Positions 26,379-40,473 of a DNA stretch of 64,000 nt are shown in pieces. The position numbers and the translations under genes are program-made. The notes below the pieces were generated by a model. It saw only the letters and a list, made by a program, of their open reading frames with translations, made no database searches and was not told where the DNA came from. Each line of letters opens with the position of its first letter. Within the stretch, counting starts at the first letter, position 1. Origin of the DNA: Paracidovorax valerianellae (GTDB lineage Bacteria > Pseudomonadota > Gammaproteobacteria > Burkholderiales > Burkholderiaceae_C); assembly GCF_900102625.1 (NCBI RefSeq), contig NZ_FMZC01000005.1, positions 62,001 through 126,000 of the forward strand, in the 5' to 3' direction.

Positions 26379-27857
26379 TCAGCGCGGCAGGTCGGAGTAC
26401 CCCATCAGGAACTCGTCCACCGAACGCGCGGCCTGGCGGCCTTCGCGGATGGCCCACACCACCAGGGACTGGCCCCGGCGAATGTCACCGGCGGCAAACA
26501 CCTTGGGCACGTTGGTGGCGTAGCCGCCGTCGAAGTCGGTGGTGGCCTTGGCGTTGCCGCGGGCGTCCTTGTCCACGCCGAAGGCTTCGAGCACCGGAGC
26601 GACCGGGCTCACGAAGCCCATGGCCAGCAGCACGAGGTCGGCCTTCAGGATCTGCTCGGAGCCGGCCACCTCGACCATCTTGCCTTCCTTCCATTCCACG
26701 CGGACGGTCTTCAGGCCGGTGACCTTGCCTTTTTCACCGATGAATTCCTTGGTGGAGATGGCGAATTCGCGTTCGCAGCCTTCTTCGTGGCTGGAGCTGG
26801 TGCGCAGCTTGATCGGCCAGTAGGGCCAGGTCATGGGGCGGTTTTCCACCTCGGGCGGCTGGGGCATCAGTTCGAACTGCGTGACGCTTACCGCGCCGTG
26901 GCGGTTGCTGGTGCCCACGCAATCGCTGCCGGTGTCGCCGCCACCGATCACGATGACGTGCTTGCCGTCGGCACGCAACTGGCCCTTGAGCTTGTCGCCC
27001 GCGTTGACCTTGTTCTGCTGCGGCAAAAACTCCATCGCGAAATGCACGCCATCCAGGTCCCGGCCGGGCACGGGCAGATCGCGCGACTGCTCGGCGCCGC
27101 CCGTGAGCAGCACGGCGTCGAAGTCCTTATGCAGTTGCTCGGGCGTGATGGTTTCCTTGGCCCAGTTGGTGACCTTGGAGCCCTTGCCCAGGCCGTCCTT
27201 CGCCGCGCCAATGAACACGCCGGTGCGAATGGTTACGCCCTCGGCGGCCATCTGGTCGGCGCGCCGGTCGATGTGCGACTTCTCCATCTTGAAGTCGGGA
27301 ATGCCGTAACGCAGCAGGCCGCCGATGCGGTCGTTCTTCTCGAACAGCGTCACGTCGTGCCCTGCGCGAGCCAGTTGCTGCGCCGCCGCCATGCCGGCCG
27401 GGCCGGAACCCACCACGGCGACCTTCTTGCCCGTCTTGTGCTTCGGGGGCAGGGGCTTGACCCAGCCTTCGGCCCAGGCGCGGTCGATGATGGCGTGCTC
27501 GATGGACTTGATGCCCACCGGGTCGTCGTTCACGTTGAGCACGCAGGCCGCCTCGCAGGGCGCGGGGCAGATGCGGCCGGTGAACTCCGGAAAGTTGTTG
27601 GTGCTGTGCAGCACCGCGATGGCGCTCTTCCAGTCCTGCTGGTACACCAGGTCGTTGAAGTCCGGAATGATGTTGTTGACCGGGCAGCCGTTGTTGCAGA
27701 ACGGCGTGCCGCAGTCCATGCAGCGCGCGCCCTGGATCTTGGCTTGCGTGTCATCGAGGCCGATGACGAATTCCTTGTAATGCTTCAGGCGCTCGCCGAT
27801 GGGCTTGTAGCCCTCTTCGATGCGCTCGTACTCCATGAAGCCGGTGGTCTTTCCCAT
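26379..27857 (-). CDS. gltD: Glutamate synthase [NADPH] small subunit
   Basis: GltD oxidises NADPH on FAD and passes electrons through iron-sulfur clusters to GltB for glutamate formation from glutamine and 2-oxoglutarate. The 492-residue product has N-terminal cysteine clusters for two [4Fe-4S] centres ([19 protein letters not shown], and [11 protein letters not shown]), a FAD-binding [20 protein letters not shown] and an NADPH-binding [13 protein letters not shown]. It lies 54 bases downstream of gltB on the same strand, and a terminator follows. Confidence 0.96.
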   Translation of the reverse strand: MGKTTGFMEYERIEEGYKPIGERLKHYKEFVIGLDDTQAKIQGARCMDCGTPFCNNGCPVNNIIPDFNDLVYQQDWKSAIAVLHSTNNFPEFTGRICPAPCEAACVLNVNDDPVGIKSIEHAIIDRAWAEGWVKPLPPKHKTGKKVAVVGSGPAGMAAAQQLARAGHDVTLFEKNDRIGGLLRYGIPDFKMEKSHIDRRADQMAAEGVTIRTGVFIGAAKDGLGKGSKVTNWAKETITPEQLHKDFDAVLLTGGAEQSRDLPVPGRDLDGVHFAMEFLPQQNKVNAGDKLKGQLRADGKHVIVIGGGDTGSDCVGTSNRHGAVSVTQFELMPQPPEVENRPMTWPYWPIKLRTSSSHEEGCEREFAISTKEFIGEKGKVTGLKTVRVEWKEGKMVEVAGSEQILKADLVLLAMGFVSPVAPVLEAFGVDKDARGNAKATTDFDGGYATNVPKVFAAGDIRRGQSLVVWAIREGRQAARSVDEFLMGYSDLPR

Positions 27858-27911
27858 GATGATCGTGTCCTTGTCGGTGAATGCTGTGCGGAAGGTGGTG
27901 CGTGCGCCGGG

Positions 27912-32666
<4,755 letters not shown>

Positions 32667-32819
32667 GGCGCTCTCCTCGGGAAATAGGTCGCAGGGAGCG
32701 CAAGGTTAGTGCATTGCAGCAATGTCGGGCAAGCACTTTAATTAGGGTCAGATACAAATTATCGATGAGAATTTATCGCATTTACTTTTATTGGGGACAT
32801 ATCAAATATAGGAGCAATA

Positions 32820-32840
32820 AGCCTATTGGACACATAGGCT
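32820..32840 (-). repeat. Hairpin at the 3' side of the transposase gene
   Basis: AGCCTAT (32820-32826) and ATAGGCT (32834-32840) are perfect inverted arms with a seven-base loop, six bases past the stop codon. The AT-rich stretch 32735-32820 beside it (including GGGTCAGATACAAATT) differs in composition from its neighbours, as often seen beside RAYT genes. Confidence 0.55.
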
Positions 32841-32846
32841 GCTGGG

Positions 32847-33551
32847 CTATTCAGTGACAGCCTTGGGCATGGCGGGCGGGCGCCCTGCCTTGCCCTTCAC
32901 GACCCTGCGTTCGGTCTGGCGCTGCAAATCCTGTACGAAAGAAGGCTCGCCCAAAGCCCATCCGGACAGCGCCGAGTCGGTCAGCGCCTGTTGCTGCAGG
33001 CCGCTGATTCCGGCCTGGACCAGCGCGGCATAGGCCACCTCGCGGGCAAAGGGCGTGTTGCCCAGCGCCCAGAACAGCGCGTGCGGCGTGATGAGCCGGT
33101 CGCTTTGCAGGCCCAGGCAATGGGCGTGGCTCGACCAGGGATAGTCCACCGCCTGGCCGACCAGCCCGGAGCGCACGGGATTCAGGTCGATGTAGGCCAT
33201 GCAGGTGAGCAGGTAGCGCTCGGGCTGCAGCACGGTGGAGCGGTATCGCCCCTCCCAAAGGGTGCCCGTGCGGGTGTGGCGGTTGTTGAAATAGCGCACG
33301 TAGCTGCGGCCCACCGCCTGCATCATCAGCGGCAGGCCATCGGCGGTTTGAGGCGTGGCCAGCAGGTGGAAATGGTTGCCCATGAGCACATAGGCGTGCA
33401 CGGCCACGTTGCAGCGCCGCGCCTGCGCGGTCAGCAGCGCCAGCATCGTCTCGTGGTCTTGCCGGTCCGCAAAAATGGCCTGGCGGTTGTTGCCGCGCTG
33501 GATCACATGGTGCGGGTAGCCGGCAAGGGTGAGGCGGGGCAGTCGGGCCAT
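32847..33551 (-). CDS. REP-associated tyrosine transposase (RAYT, IS200-like TnpA)
   Basis: A 234-residue Y1-transposase-family protein. The HUH metal-binding motif is intact (VLMGNHFHLLA, His60 and His62), and the RSYVRYFNNRHTRTGTLWEGRYRS segment holds candidate catalytic tyrosines at 84 and 87. RAYTs are single-copy, domesticated relatives of IS200/IS605 transposases that act on short palindromic repeats rather than on themselves. The conserved core spans about 1-160; the C-terminal 70 residues are variable and end in a basic GKAGRPP motif. No classical IS ends were seen. Its target repeats are not certain. Confidence 0.88.
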   Translation of the reverse strand: MARLPRLTLAGYPHHVIQRGNNRQAIFADRQDHETMLALLTAQARRCNVAVHAYVLMGNHFHLLATPQTADGLPLMMQAVGRSYVRYFNNRHTRTGTLWEGRYRSTVLQPERYLLTCMAYIDLNPVRSGLVGQAVDYPWSSHAHCLGLQSDRLITPHALFWALGNTPFAREVAYAALVQAGISGLQQQALTDSALSGWALGEPSFVQDLQRQTERRVVKGKAGRPPAMPKAVTE

Positions 33552-33689
33552 GGCGTGGGGATCGCGCGGAGTGAAGCTGGCGCCATGGTAATGAGAATCG
33601 GGCGCCGGTCTGCGCTGGATTGCAGCCCGATCATCATTGGGCCGGCTGGTCGCCCGGCAGTGGAACGTCAGTAATTATGAGGTAATGAT

Positions 33690-33733
33690 GCTATCTTTTT
33701 CATAGCACCATCCGCAATGAATACGGCGGTAGG
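33690..33733 (+). repeat. Dispersed intergenic repeat, copy E (hairpin-first variant)
   Basis: GCTAT and ATAGC form a hairpin (33690-33707), followed by CCGCAATGAATACGGCGGTA. The block order is the reverse of copies B-D but matches copy I. Confidence 0.6.
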
Positions 33734-33797
33734 AGCACGAAAAGCTCTAAATCCTGCCGCTGTCGCCGACGAGGCGCTGGATGCGCCGCTCCTGCCC

Positions 33798-34730
33798 TCA
33801 AGCCGACGCAGGCGCTTCCTGCAGGGCGGTCTCGGCATCCAGGCCGAACCGGGCGGCCAGCGTCTGCTCCAGCCCGAATTCCGCCAGGATCGCACGCAGC
33901 CGCTCGGCGGCGCTGCGCTTTTTCTGGCCGGTGTAGCGGGCCACGATCAGCTCGTTCTTCATGCTGTGTTCCCAGCCCACCAGTTCGGTCACCGTGACCT
34001 GGTAGCCGCTGGCCTCCAGGTGCAGGCAGCGCAGCACGTTGGTGATCTGGCTGCCCATCTCGCGCGTGTGCAGCGGGTGGCGCCACAGCTCCGCCAGCGG
34101 CGTGCGCGACAGCTGCAGCGCCTTGCCCTGGCGCAGGCAGGCCGCCACTTCGGCCTGGCAGCACGGCACCAGCACCATGGCGCGGGCCTGCTTGGCCAGC
34201 CCGAAGGCGATGGCGTCGTCCGTGGCGGTGTCGCAGGCATGCAAGGCCGTCACCACATCGATGCGCTGCGGCAGCGCGGCGGCGTCGGTGGACTCGGCGA
34301 CCGACAGGTTCAGGAACGACATGCGCTCGAACTCCAACCGCTGGGCCAGTGCACGCGAATGCTCCACCAGTTCGGCGCGTGTCTCGATGCCGTAGATGTG
34401 TCCACGCCCCAGCGCCTTGAAGAACAGGTCGTACAGGATGAAGCCCAGGTACGACTTGCCCGCCCCGTGGTCCGCCAGCGTGGCAGCATGGCCGTCCTGC
34501 GACAGCTCTTGCAGCAGCGGCTCGATGAATTGGAACAGGTGATAGACCTGCTTGAGCTTGCGCCGTGAATCCTGGTTGAGGCGCCCTTCCCGGGTGAGGA
34601 TGTGCAGCGCTTTCAAAAGCTCGATGGACTGGCCCGGCCGCAACTCCTGCAGCACCTGGTCCTCGGGCGATACCTTCGCCGATGGGGAAGAAGATTTGTC
34701 TTGCCCGGCGATGCCTTTTGGGCGCTTCAT
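33798..34730 (-). CDS. Class I SAM-dependent methyltransferase (Methyltransf_32-like)
   Basis: A 310-residue protein. A helical N-terminal region (about 25-75) precedes a Rossmann methyltransferase fold with motif I ATLADHGAGKSYLGFIL (about 83-99), an acidic motif near IETRAELVEHS and the pair TALHACDTATDDAI and LVPCCQAEV. The H-CDTATD and PCCQ motifs resemble the GSTCD/TRM13-like group of RNA methyltransferases. The substrate is unknown; an RNA is plausible. The start overlaps the DUF1415 gene stop by four bases, so the two are coupled. Confidence 0.8.
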   Translation of the reverse strand: MKRPKGIAGQDKSSSPSAKVSPEDQVLQELRPGQSIELLKALHILTREGRLNQDSRRKLKQVYHLFQFIEPLLQELSQDGHAATLADHGAGKSYLGFILYDLFFKALGRGHIYGIETRAELVEHSRALAQRLEFERMSFLNLSVAESTDAAALPQRIDVVTALHACDTATDDAIAFGLAKQARAMVLVPCCQAEVAACLRQGKALQLSRTPLAELWRHPLHTREMGSQITNVLRCLHLEASGYQVTVTELVGWEHSMKNELIVARYTGQKKRSAAERLRAILAEFGLEQTLAARFGLDAETALQEAPASA

Positions 34731-35353
34731 GCGCGCTCTCCGGCACCCGTGGAACCCGCAGCAGCCACCGGGCAGCGCGGCCCCACGTCCAGCGCCTTCC
34801 AGCCGTCGGCACCCAGCTCTTCCAGCACTTCGATGTTGCGCTCGAAGATCGCCTCGGCTTCAGGAAAAGCCTCCACCGCCCGGTCGATGCTGTCCTCGCG
34901 CAGAAGGTGCAGCGTGGGGTACGGCGCGCGGTTGGTGCTGTTGGTCACGTCATCCACGTCCGTGCCTTCGAACTGGAACTGGGGGTGGAACGAGGCCACC
35001 TGAAGGATGCCCCCTAAGTCCATGGCCTCGACCAGATCGTCGGCCAGCGCGAGGAAGTCGTTGAAATCCAGAAAATCTTCCATGCAGCCCGGCGCCATCA
35101 GCAGGGTGGTGTCGCGCCGCTCCGGAGAGATTTCCGCCAGCGCCTCCAGCTCGCGCTGCAGATCCTCCAGCAAGGCCCGGCCATCGGTGGCTTCGCTCAC
35201 GACGTAATGGATCTGCTCTTTCACATGCACCGCCTTGGCGAACGGGCACAGGTTGAGGCCGATGACCGCACGCTCCAGCCAGCGCACCATGTCCTCTTTC
35301 ACGGTGTCGTGCGGGAAAGAAGCGGGCATCGGCAAAGGGAGGGTTTCGGTCAT
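34727..35353 (-). CDS. DUF1415 family protein
   Basis: A 208-residue cytoplasmic protein of unknown function. The DUF1415 core is recognisable: MVRWLERAVIGLNLCPFAKAVH, DTTLLMAPGCMEDFLDFNDFL and LQVASFHPQFQFEGTDVDDVTNSTNRAPYPTLHLLREDSI. The conserved Cys-Pro-Phe and His-Pro-x-Phe positions suggest a binding or catalytic site, but no activity is established to my knowledge. It forms a two-gene unit with the downstream methyltransferase. Confidence 0.85.
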   Translation of the reverse strand: MTETLPLPMPASFPHDTVKEDMVRWLERAVIGLNLCPFAKAVHVKEQIHYVVSEATDGRALLEDLQRELEALAEISPERRDTTLLMAPGCMEDFLDFNDFLALADDLVEAMDLGGILQVASFHPQFQFEGTDVDDVTNSTNRAPYPTLHLLREDSIDRAVEAFPEAEAIFERNIEVLEELGADGWKALDVGPRCPVAAAGSTGAGERA

Positions 35354-35432
35354 GGAAAGGGCTTTCAGCGGGGGCGCCCATTTTATCGGCCTGCCGCTGA
35401 ATAGCCCAGGCCTCCACCAATGCCTCAGGTCT

Positions 35433-36605
35433 TCAGGCCAGCAGCCGCTGCCCGGTCAGCCGTTCGTGCTCGCGCACCGCGAAACGGTCCGTCATGCCGG
35501 CGATGAAGTCGGCCACTGTGCGCATGCGCTGGGCCTCGCTGGCTGCCGCCGCCCGTGCGGCAAAGCGGGGCTTCATGGCCTCGGGCGAGCGCGAATAGGC
35601 ATCGAACAGATCGCGCACCACTTGCTGGGCCCGGCCGGTGGTTTCCATCACCTGCGGATGGCGGTACAGGTTCTGGAACAGGAACCGCTTCAAAGCCTGC
35701 GACTGTGCGCGCATTTCCGCGCTGAACGACACCAGCGGCGGCGCCCCGCGCACATCGTCCACGTGGGATGGGGCGGCTTGGGCAATGGCTGCGTTCGTGG
35801 CATCGATCACGTCGTACACCTGCGCGCTGAGCATGCGCCGGATCGCTTCGTTCAACAGGCGGCGCTGGCCGGCAGGCTCCGCCAAATGGGGATGGTCGCG
35901 CTCCGCCTCGGCGCGGAAGCGCTCGAACAAGGGCACCTCGCTCAGCTGCGCCATGGTGATGAGGCCGGAGCGCACGCCGTCATCGATGTCGTGCGCGTTG
36001 TAGGCGATCTCGTCGGCCAGGTTGCACAACTGCGCCTCCAGGCTGGGCTGCTCGCGCTTCAGGAACCGCTGGCCGATGCCGCCGGGCTCCAGCGCTTCCA
36101 TGCGCTCGGCATTGGCGCGGGAACAGTGCTTGAGGATGCCTTCGCGCGCCTCGAAGGTCAGGTTCAAGCCGTTGTAGTCGGGATAGCGCTCTTCCAGTTC
36201 GTCCACCACGCGCAGGCTCTGCAGGTTGTGCTCGAAGCCGCCATGCCGGGCCATGCATTCGTGCAGCGCGTCCTGCCCCGCGTGGCCGAACGGGGTGTGC
36301 CCCAGGTCATGCGCCAGCGAGATGGCCTCCACCAGGTCTTCGTTGATGCGCAGCGACCGGGCGATCGACCGGCCCAGCTGGGCCACTTCGAGCGAATGCG
36401 TGAGCCGCGTGCGAAACAGATCGCCTTCGTGGTTCAGGAACACCTGCGTCTTGTAGACCAGCCGGCGAAAGGCCGTGCAGTGCACGATGCGGTCCCGGTC
36501 GCGCTGGTATTCAGAGCGCGTGGGGGCCGCGGGCTGGGCGTGGCGCCGGCCCCGGCTCTCAGCGGGATCACAGGCGTAGGGCGCAAACCCGGCTTGCTGC
36601 ATCAA
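35433..36605 (-). CDS. dgt: Deoxyguanosinetriphosphate triphosphohydrolase-like protein
   Basis: A 390-residue HD-domain enzyme expected to hydrolyse dNTPs to nucleosides and triphosphate. The metal-binding residues include His70 (RLTHSLEVAQLG) and the His99-Asp100 pair (SLAHDLGHTPFGHAG), with a distal Asp in LADEIAYNAHDIDDG. This is the shorter dgt type 2 subfamily common in betaproteobacteria. An N-terminal 30-residue extension (to PTRSEYQRDRDRI) is less conserved. It lies downstream of aroB, separated by repeat copy F. Confidence 0.93.
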   Translation of the reverse strand: MMQQAGFAPYACDPAESRGRRHAQPAAPTRSEYQRDRDRIVHCTAFRRLVYKTQVFLNHEGDLFRTRLTHSLEVAQLGRSIARSLRINEDLVEAISLAHDLGHTPFGHAGQDALHECMARHGGFEHNLQSLRVVDELEERYPDYNGLNLTFEAREGILKHCSRANAERMEALEPGGIGQRFLKREQPSLEAQLCNLADEIAYNAHDIDDGVRSGLITMAQLSEVPLFERFRAEAERDHPHLAEPAGQRRLLNEAIRRMLSAQVYDVIDATNAAIAQAAPSHVDDVRGAPPLVSFSAEMRAQSQALKRFLFQNLYRHPQVMETTGRAQQVVRDLFDAYSRSPEAMKPRFAARAAAASEAQRMRTVADFIAGMTDRFAVREHERLTGQRLLA

Positions 36606-36660
36606 AATGGCCTCCAGCGCATTATTTATCCCGGTGTATAGCTATGATTTTTATAGCAAT
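36602..36660 (+). repeat. Dispersed intergenic repeat, copy F
   Basis: TCAAAATGGCCTCCAGCGCA, an altered middle (TTATTTATCCCGGTG), then TATAGCTAT and TTATAGCAAT. It fills the gap between the aroB stop and the dgt start. Confidence 0.8.
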
Positions 36661-37838
36661 CATGCGCAACAGGCATCGATGACTTCACGCACCATGGCGT
36701 CCGGCGCCGGGCGAACCGCCGCACGCCCCGGGCCGTCGATCACGACGAAACGGATCTCGCCGCCCTCGGATTTCTTGTCGACGCGCATCAATTCCAGATA
36801 GCGACCCGCGTTGTCGCGAGCGTCGATCACCGGGCCGCGCACCGGCAGGCCGGCCCGCTCGATCAGTTCGCGCAGGCGCTGCACGAATGCCGCATCGACC
36901 AGCCCCAGCCGGCGCGACAGCTCTGCCGCCATCACCATCCCTGCCGCCACGCCTTCGCCATGCAGCCAGACACCATAGCCCATGCCCGCCTCGATCGCGT
37001 GGCCGAACGTGTGGCCGAAGTTGAGGATCGCGCGCAGGCCGGCTTCCCGCTCGTCCTGCCCGACCACGAACGCCTTGATTTCGCAACTGCGCCGCACCGC
37101 ATGCGCCAAAGCAGCATGGTCGCCAGCACGCAAGGCGTCGATGGAGGTTTCGAGCCAGCCGAGGAACGCCATGTCGGCAATGGGGCCGTACTTGAGCACT
37201 TCCGCCAGCCCAGCGCTCAGCTCGCGGGGTGGCAAGGTGTCGAGGGTGGCGAGGTCGCACACCACCAGTTGCGGCTGGTAGAACGCCCCGATCATGTTCT
37301 TGCCCAGCGGGTGGTTGATGGCCGTCTTGCCGCCCACCGAGGAATCCACCTGCGCCAGCAGCGTGGTGGGCACCTGCACGAAAGGCACGCCCCGCATGTA
37401 GCTGGCCGCGGCAAACCCCGTCATATCGCCCACCACGCCACCGCCCAGCGCGAACATCACGGTCTTGCGGTCGCAGCCGTTGGACAGCAGCGCATCGAAG
37501 ATGAGGTTGAGCGTCTGCCAAGTCTTGTGTTCTTCACCGTCGGGCAACACCACCTGCAGCACGCGGGGGTAGCGGGCCGTCAATGCATCGTGCAGGCGCT
37601 GGGCGTACAGCGGAGCGACCGTCGAATTGGTGACGATCAATGCCGAAGCGGCGGCCGGCAGGGCCTGGTAAGTGCTCGAGTGACCCAGCAGCTTTTCGCC
37701 GATGACGATGGGGTAACTGCGGTCGCCGAGCGCGATGTCCACCTGCGCGGGGCCACTGTCGGCTTGGCCGTCATCGGCAAAGGGGTTCGCATGGGAAGCG
37801 GCCGAAGCCTGGGAAGCCAAAGGCATGTCGTAATCCAT
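36660..37838 (-). CDS. aroB: 3-dehydroquinate synthase
   Basis: AroB converts DAHP to 3-dehydroquinate, the second shikimate-pathway step, using NAD and a divalent metal. The 392-residue product has a 25-residue extension before [16 protein letters not shown], then [56 protein letters not shown] and the metal-binding [30 protein letters not shown]. It lies downstream of aroK in the pil-aro cluster, though a 241-base gap with an octamer repeat separates the two. Confidence 0.96.
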   Translation of the reverse strand: MDYDMPLASQASAASHANPFADDGQADSGPAQVDIALGDRSYPIVIGEKLLGHSSTYQALPAAASALIVTNSTVAPLYAQRLHDALTARYPRVLQVVLPDGEEHKTWQTLNLIFDALLSNGCDRKTVMFALGGGVVGDMTGFAAASYMRGVPFVQVPTTLLAQVDSSVGGKTAINHPLGKNMIGAFYQPQLVVCDLATLDTLPPRELSAGLAEVLKYGPIADMAFLGWLETSIDALRAGDHAALAHAVRRSCEIKAFVVGQDEREAGLRAILNFGHTFGHAIEAGMGYGVWLHGEGVAAGMVMAAELSRRLGLVDAAFVQRLRELIERAGLPVRGPVIDARDNAGRYLELMRVDKKSEGGEIRFVVIDGPGRAAVRPAPDAMVREVIDACCA

Positions 37839-38042
37839 GGGCGAGAGTCTAGCGGGCCTGCTCGGGGCGAAACGCCTGCCAACGGCAGCAGGGTTGAGCG
37901 GGACTTAACGTCTGGGCAACGAGAGGGGTGATGGGCGCAAGCCTTTTCTACAGCCTGCGCCGCCAGACCCATGGAGGCGAAAAATTCGGTGCCCGCACCT
38001 GACTTGCGCCGTCGGCTCTGCCGCAACGCAAAGCACCCAACT

Positions 38043-38086
38043 GTCAGCCAGTCAGCCAGTCAGCCGGCCTGTCAGTCGGTCAGCCG
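38043..38086. repeat. GTCAGCCR octamer tandem array spanning the aroK stop codon
   Basis: Octamers GTCAGCCA, GTCAGCCA, GTCAGCCG, a four-base break, then GTCAGTCG and GTCAGCCG. The last copy (38079-38086) contains the aroK stop codon (38080-38082 on the minus strand). Confidence 0.75.
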
Positions 38087-38631
38087 GCAGCAGCAAGCTC
38101 CAACTGCATCGCGATGTGGTTCACCAGGGCCGCGACGGTCTTGCCGCGCCCGGTGGGCACGACGTAATGCGCGGTCTCCCGGTAGAGCGCATCGCGCTGC
38201 CGGTGCAGCTCTTTCAAGCGGCCGAGAGGGTCTGCGCCCTGCAGCAAAGGCCGGGACGTGTCGTGCCGCAGATGGCGAACGATGTCCTCTGGCGATGCGT
38301 CGAGATACACCACCTTGCCGTGCGCCTTCAGCCGATCCCGGTTGGGCGCACGCAGCACGGCGCCTCCGCCGGTCGCCAGCACCTGTGCGGGTGCCTGCTC
38401 AGCTCCGTTGCCAGAGGTCAACTCGTGGATCACCTGCTCTTCGATATCGCGAAAAGCAACTTCGCCCTCACGATCGAAAAAACCACGGATCGAGCAGCCA
38501 ATGCGCTGCTCGATCACGTGGTCTGAATCGATGAAGGGAATCCCCAACCGCCGGGCGAGTTGACGCCCGACGGTGGATTTCCCGGAGCCCGGGAGGCCGA
38601 TGAGATGGAGGCTCAGTTGGGCGTACTGCAA
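38080..38631 (-). CDS. aroK: Shikimate kinase
   Basis: AroK phosphorylates shikimate with ATP. The 183-residue protein has Walker A at 12-20 (GLPGSGKST), the substrate segment FIDSDHVIEQRIG and GGGAVLRAPNRD. The most likely start is a TTG at 38629-38631; no ATG lies before the conserved first strand. That TTG is inside the 3' end of the Ig-like lipoprotein gene (19-base overlap), so translation probably depends on coupling. In relatives pilQ directly precedes aroK; here the lipoprotein gene intervenes. Confidence 0.93.
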   Translation of the reverse strand: MQYAQLSLHLIGLPGSGKSTVGRQLARRLGIPFIDSDHVIEQRIGCSIRGFFDREGEVAFRDIEEQVIHELTSGNGAEQAPAQVLATGGGAVLRAPNRDRLKAHGKVVYLDASPEDIVRHLRHDTSRPLLQGADPLGRLKELHRQRDALYRETAHYVVPTGRGKTVAALVNHIAMQLELAAAG

Positions 38632-40460
38632 GTGCTTGCCGTACCAAATGGACTCACACGCGAAGCTGGAGGAATCGTCTTGTCGGTCAGGTCCGATGCA
38701 GCGGCTGTTGCCACGAACGCGAAGAACGAACTGGACTCCGTGCCGGAAACAATGGCCTTGGCTGCCAATTCAAAATTCACCCAGTAGGCATACTGCTGTC
38801 CGTAAGTCAAAGTGAACTCGGCAGATCCAGCAGCATCGGTCGTGACGGAAGCAGGTGCAATGACGCCTGGCAAGCCCGGAGTCAGTTGACCGTTGCCGTT
38901 GGCATCTTCACCGGCATCCAAAATACCATTGCGGTTGGCATCTTCATTCACACAAGAAAGCAGGAAGCCATTGGGTGTCGTGTCGTAGCCCCAGGCAGAA
39001 GCGGCATCGCTAAACACCAGAGGAGAACCCTTTAGGTAGAACGGAGGCCAGTACGAAAGCGTCAAGTTCTGATTTGCCACCGGCGCGCCATTGGCATCGT
39101 TCACTTGCACTGAGAACGTTTTACGGTATGTCGTATTCAGCTTTTCGATCGTGTTATTGGCTGCGATCGTGATGAACAGTGCTTGGCTGCTGATAGTGAG
39201 GGAAGACGTAGCGGTCACGTTGGTATTTGCGACGGTCGCACGAATCTGCACGCCGTTGGCAGCGGTAGACGTTGCGCCGGAAATGAATACATCCGTCGCC
39301 AAACCGTTGGCGTCCGTGACGGCAGAACCCGTCTTGATGCTGCCACCGCTCAGATCCTGCACTGCCGTGAAGAAAACGGTCTTGCCCTTGACTGCATTCC
39401 CCGCAGCATCACGCACCGTAGCACGCAATTGAACTTGGTTCGCAGAGCTACCTGCCACGTTGGGAGGCAGTGCAGCGGAAGAAGTCTGCAGCACGAGCGT
39501 CGCTGGTGTCGAGGCGATGAAGTTCAGCGGCAGCGTAGTCACGGCACCGTTGTCCACCACCGCGCTGATCGTCGCCACACCTACGGATGCAGCCGAGGCC
39601 TGGGTGGAAGCGATGCCGTTGGCATCGGTCGTCGCTTGGCTTGGAGAAACCGTGCCACGGGTCGTGCTGAACGAAATGACTTTGCCGGCTACACCTGCAC
39701 CACCGGATGCATAACGCACGGATACCGTACGCGCCGTGTTGACCTCGACTTCAGTGTTGGCGGTAGGTGCCGAGAAAGCGAAATCGACGCTGGTGATGTT
39801 GATGGAAATCTGCGTTTGTGCACCAGCACTCTGGATGGTCACGGTGTCCGTTCCGCTGCGCGTTGCCGCGTAACCGAACGAGACCGCGCCATTGCCGTCC
39901 GTCGAAGTGCTGGCCATCGTGATGGCATTGCCCAGAGAGGACGTTACGGAAACCGTGCTGCCCCCAATGGCAGCCCCTCCACTGTCCTTCACACTCACCG
40001 CAAAGTTAGTCGTCGCACCGGTCAGCAGGGACGAAGAACCCGACGCGGTCAAGGTTGTACCCGTCACCGGAATGGTGATGGATTTCGTGATTGACCCGGA
40101 TTTCACCGTCACTGCGATGTCGCGGTTGGAGCGGTCTGTACCTGCGGTCAATACGGCGGTCGCTTTGCCGTCTGCAGCAGTGGTACTCACCACGCTCGCC
40201 AATGTGCCGCTAGAAGCCGTGAACGACACCGTCTGTGCAGCCAGCGCATTGTTGGCAGCGTCCTTCACCACGGCAGTCAACGTCAGACCAGTCTTATCAG
40301 CCGATGCCAAACCCGTGGCTGAGGTCAATATTTCGACCGAAGCTGCTGTGCTGACCGGAGTGGTGCCTCCAGGCGTTGTCCCAGCGCTCCCCCCGCCACC
40401 GCCACAAGCAACCAAGGTGGCAGCCAGCGATAGGGCAATGATTTTGATGAATGACTTCAT
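38613..40460 (-). CDS. Lipoprotein with bacterial Ig-like (Big-1/invasin-type) repeats, in the pil operon
   Basis: A 615-residue exported lipoprotein: signal peptide MKSFIKIIALSLAATLVACG with lipid-anchored Cys19, a short Gly/Thr linker, then about five Ig-like domains of the Big-1 type (roughly 37-130, 135-230, 235-325, 330-430 and 435-600). These recur as VKDAANNALAAQTVSFTAS and VRDAAGNAVKGKTVFFTA. An EF-hand/dockerin-like calcium motif (DANRNGILDAGED, then DANGNGQ) is at 507-526. It is 13 bases downstream of pilQ and overlaps aroK. Its place in the pilus operon suggests a pilus-associated or secretin-associated adhesin; this is an inference. Its codon use is less GC-rich than aroK. Confidence 0.85.
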   Translation of the reverse strand: MKSFIKIIALSLAATLVACGGGGGSAGTTPGGTTPVSTAASVEILTSATGLASADKTGLTLTAVVKDAANNALAAQTVSFTASSGTLASVVSTTAADGKATAVLTAGTDRSNRDIAVTVKSGSITKSITIPVTGTTLTASGSSSLLTGATTNFAVSVKDSGGAAIGGSTVSVTSSLGNAITMASTSTDGNGAVSFGYAATRSGTDTVTIQSAGAQTQISINITSVDFAFSAPTANTEVEVNTARTVSVRYASGGAGVAGKVISFSTTRGTVSPSQATTDANGIASTQASAASVGVATISAVVDNGAVTTLPLNFIASTPATLVLQTSSAALPPNVAGSSANQVQLRATVRDAAGNAVKGKTVFFTAVQDLSGGSIKTGSAVTDANGLATDVFISGATSTAANGVQIRATVANTNVTATSSLTISSQALFITIAANNTIEKLNTTYRKTFSVQVNDANGAPVANQNLTLSYWPPFYLKGSPLVFSDAASAWGYDTTPNGFLLSCVNEDANRNGILDAGEDANGNGQLTPGLPGVIAPASVTTDAAGSAEFTLTYGQQYAYWVNFELAAKAIVSGTESSSFFAFVATAAASDLTDKTIPPASRVSPFGTASTCSTPN

Positions 40461-40473
40461 TATTTACCTATAG

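Noticed and set aside
33690-33733. The dispersed repeat as the REP target of the nearby RAYT transposase
   Set aside because: The repeat is not a GC-rich foldback of REP type, and the only link is distance. I keep the two as separate observations.
38043-38086. CRISPR array
   Set aside because: Units are eight bases and directly adjacent without unique spacers.
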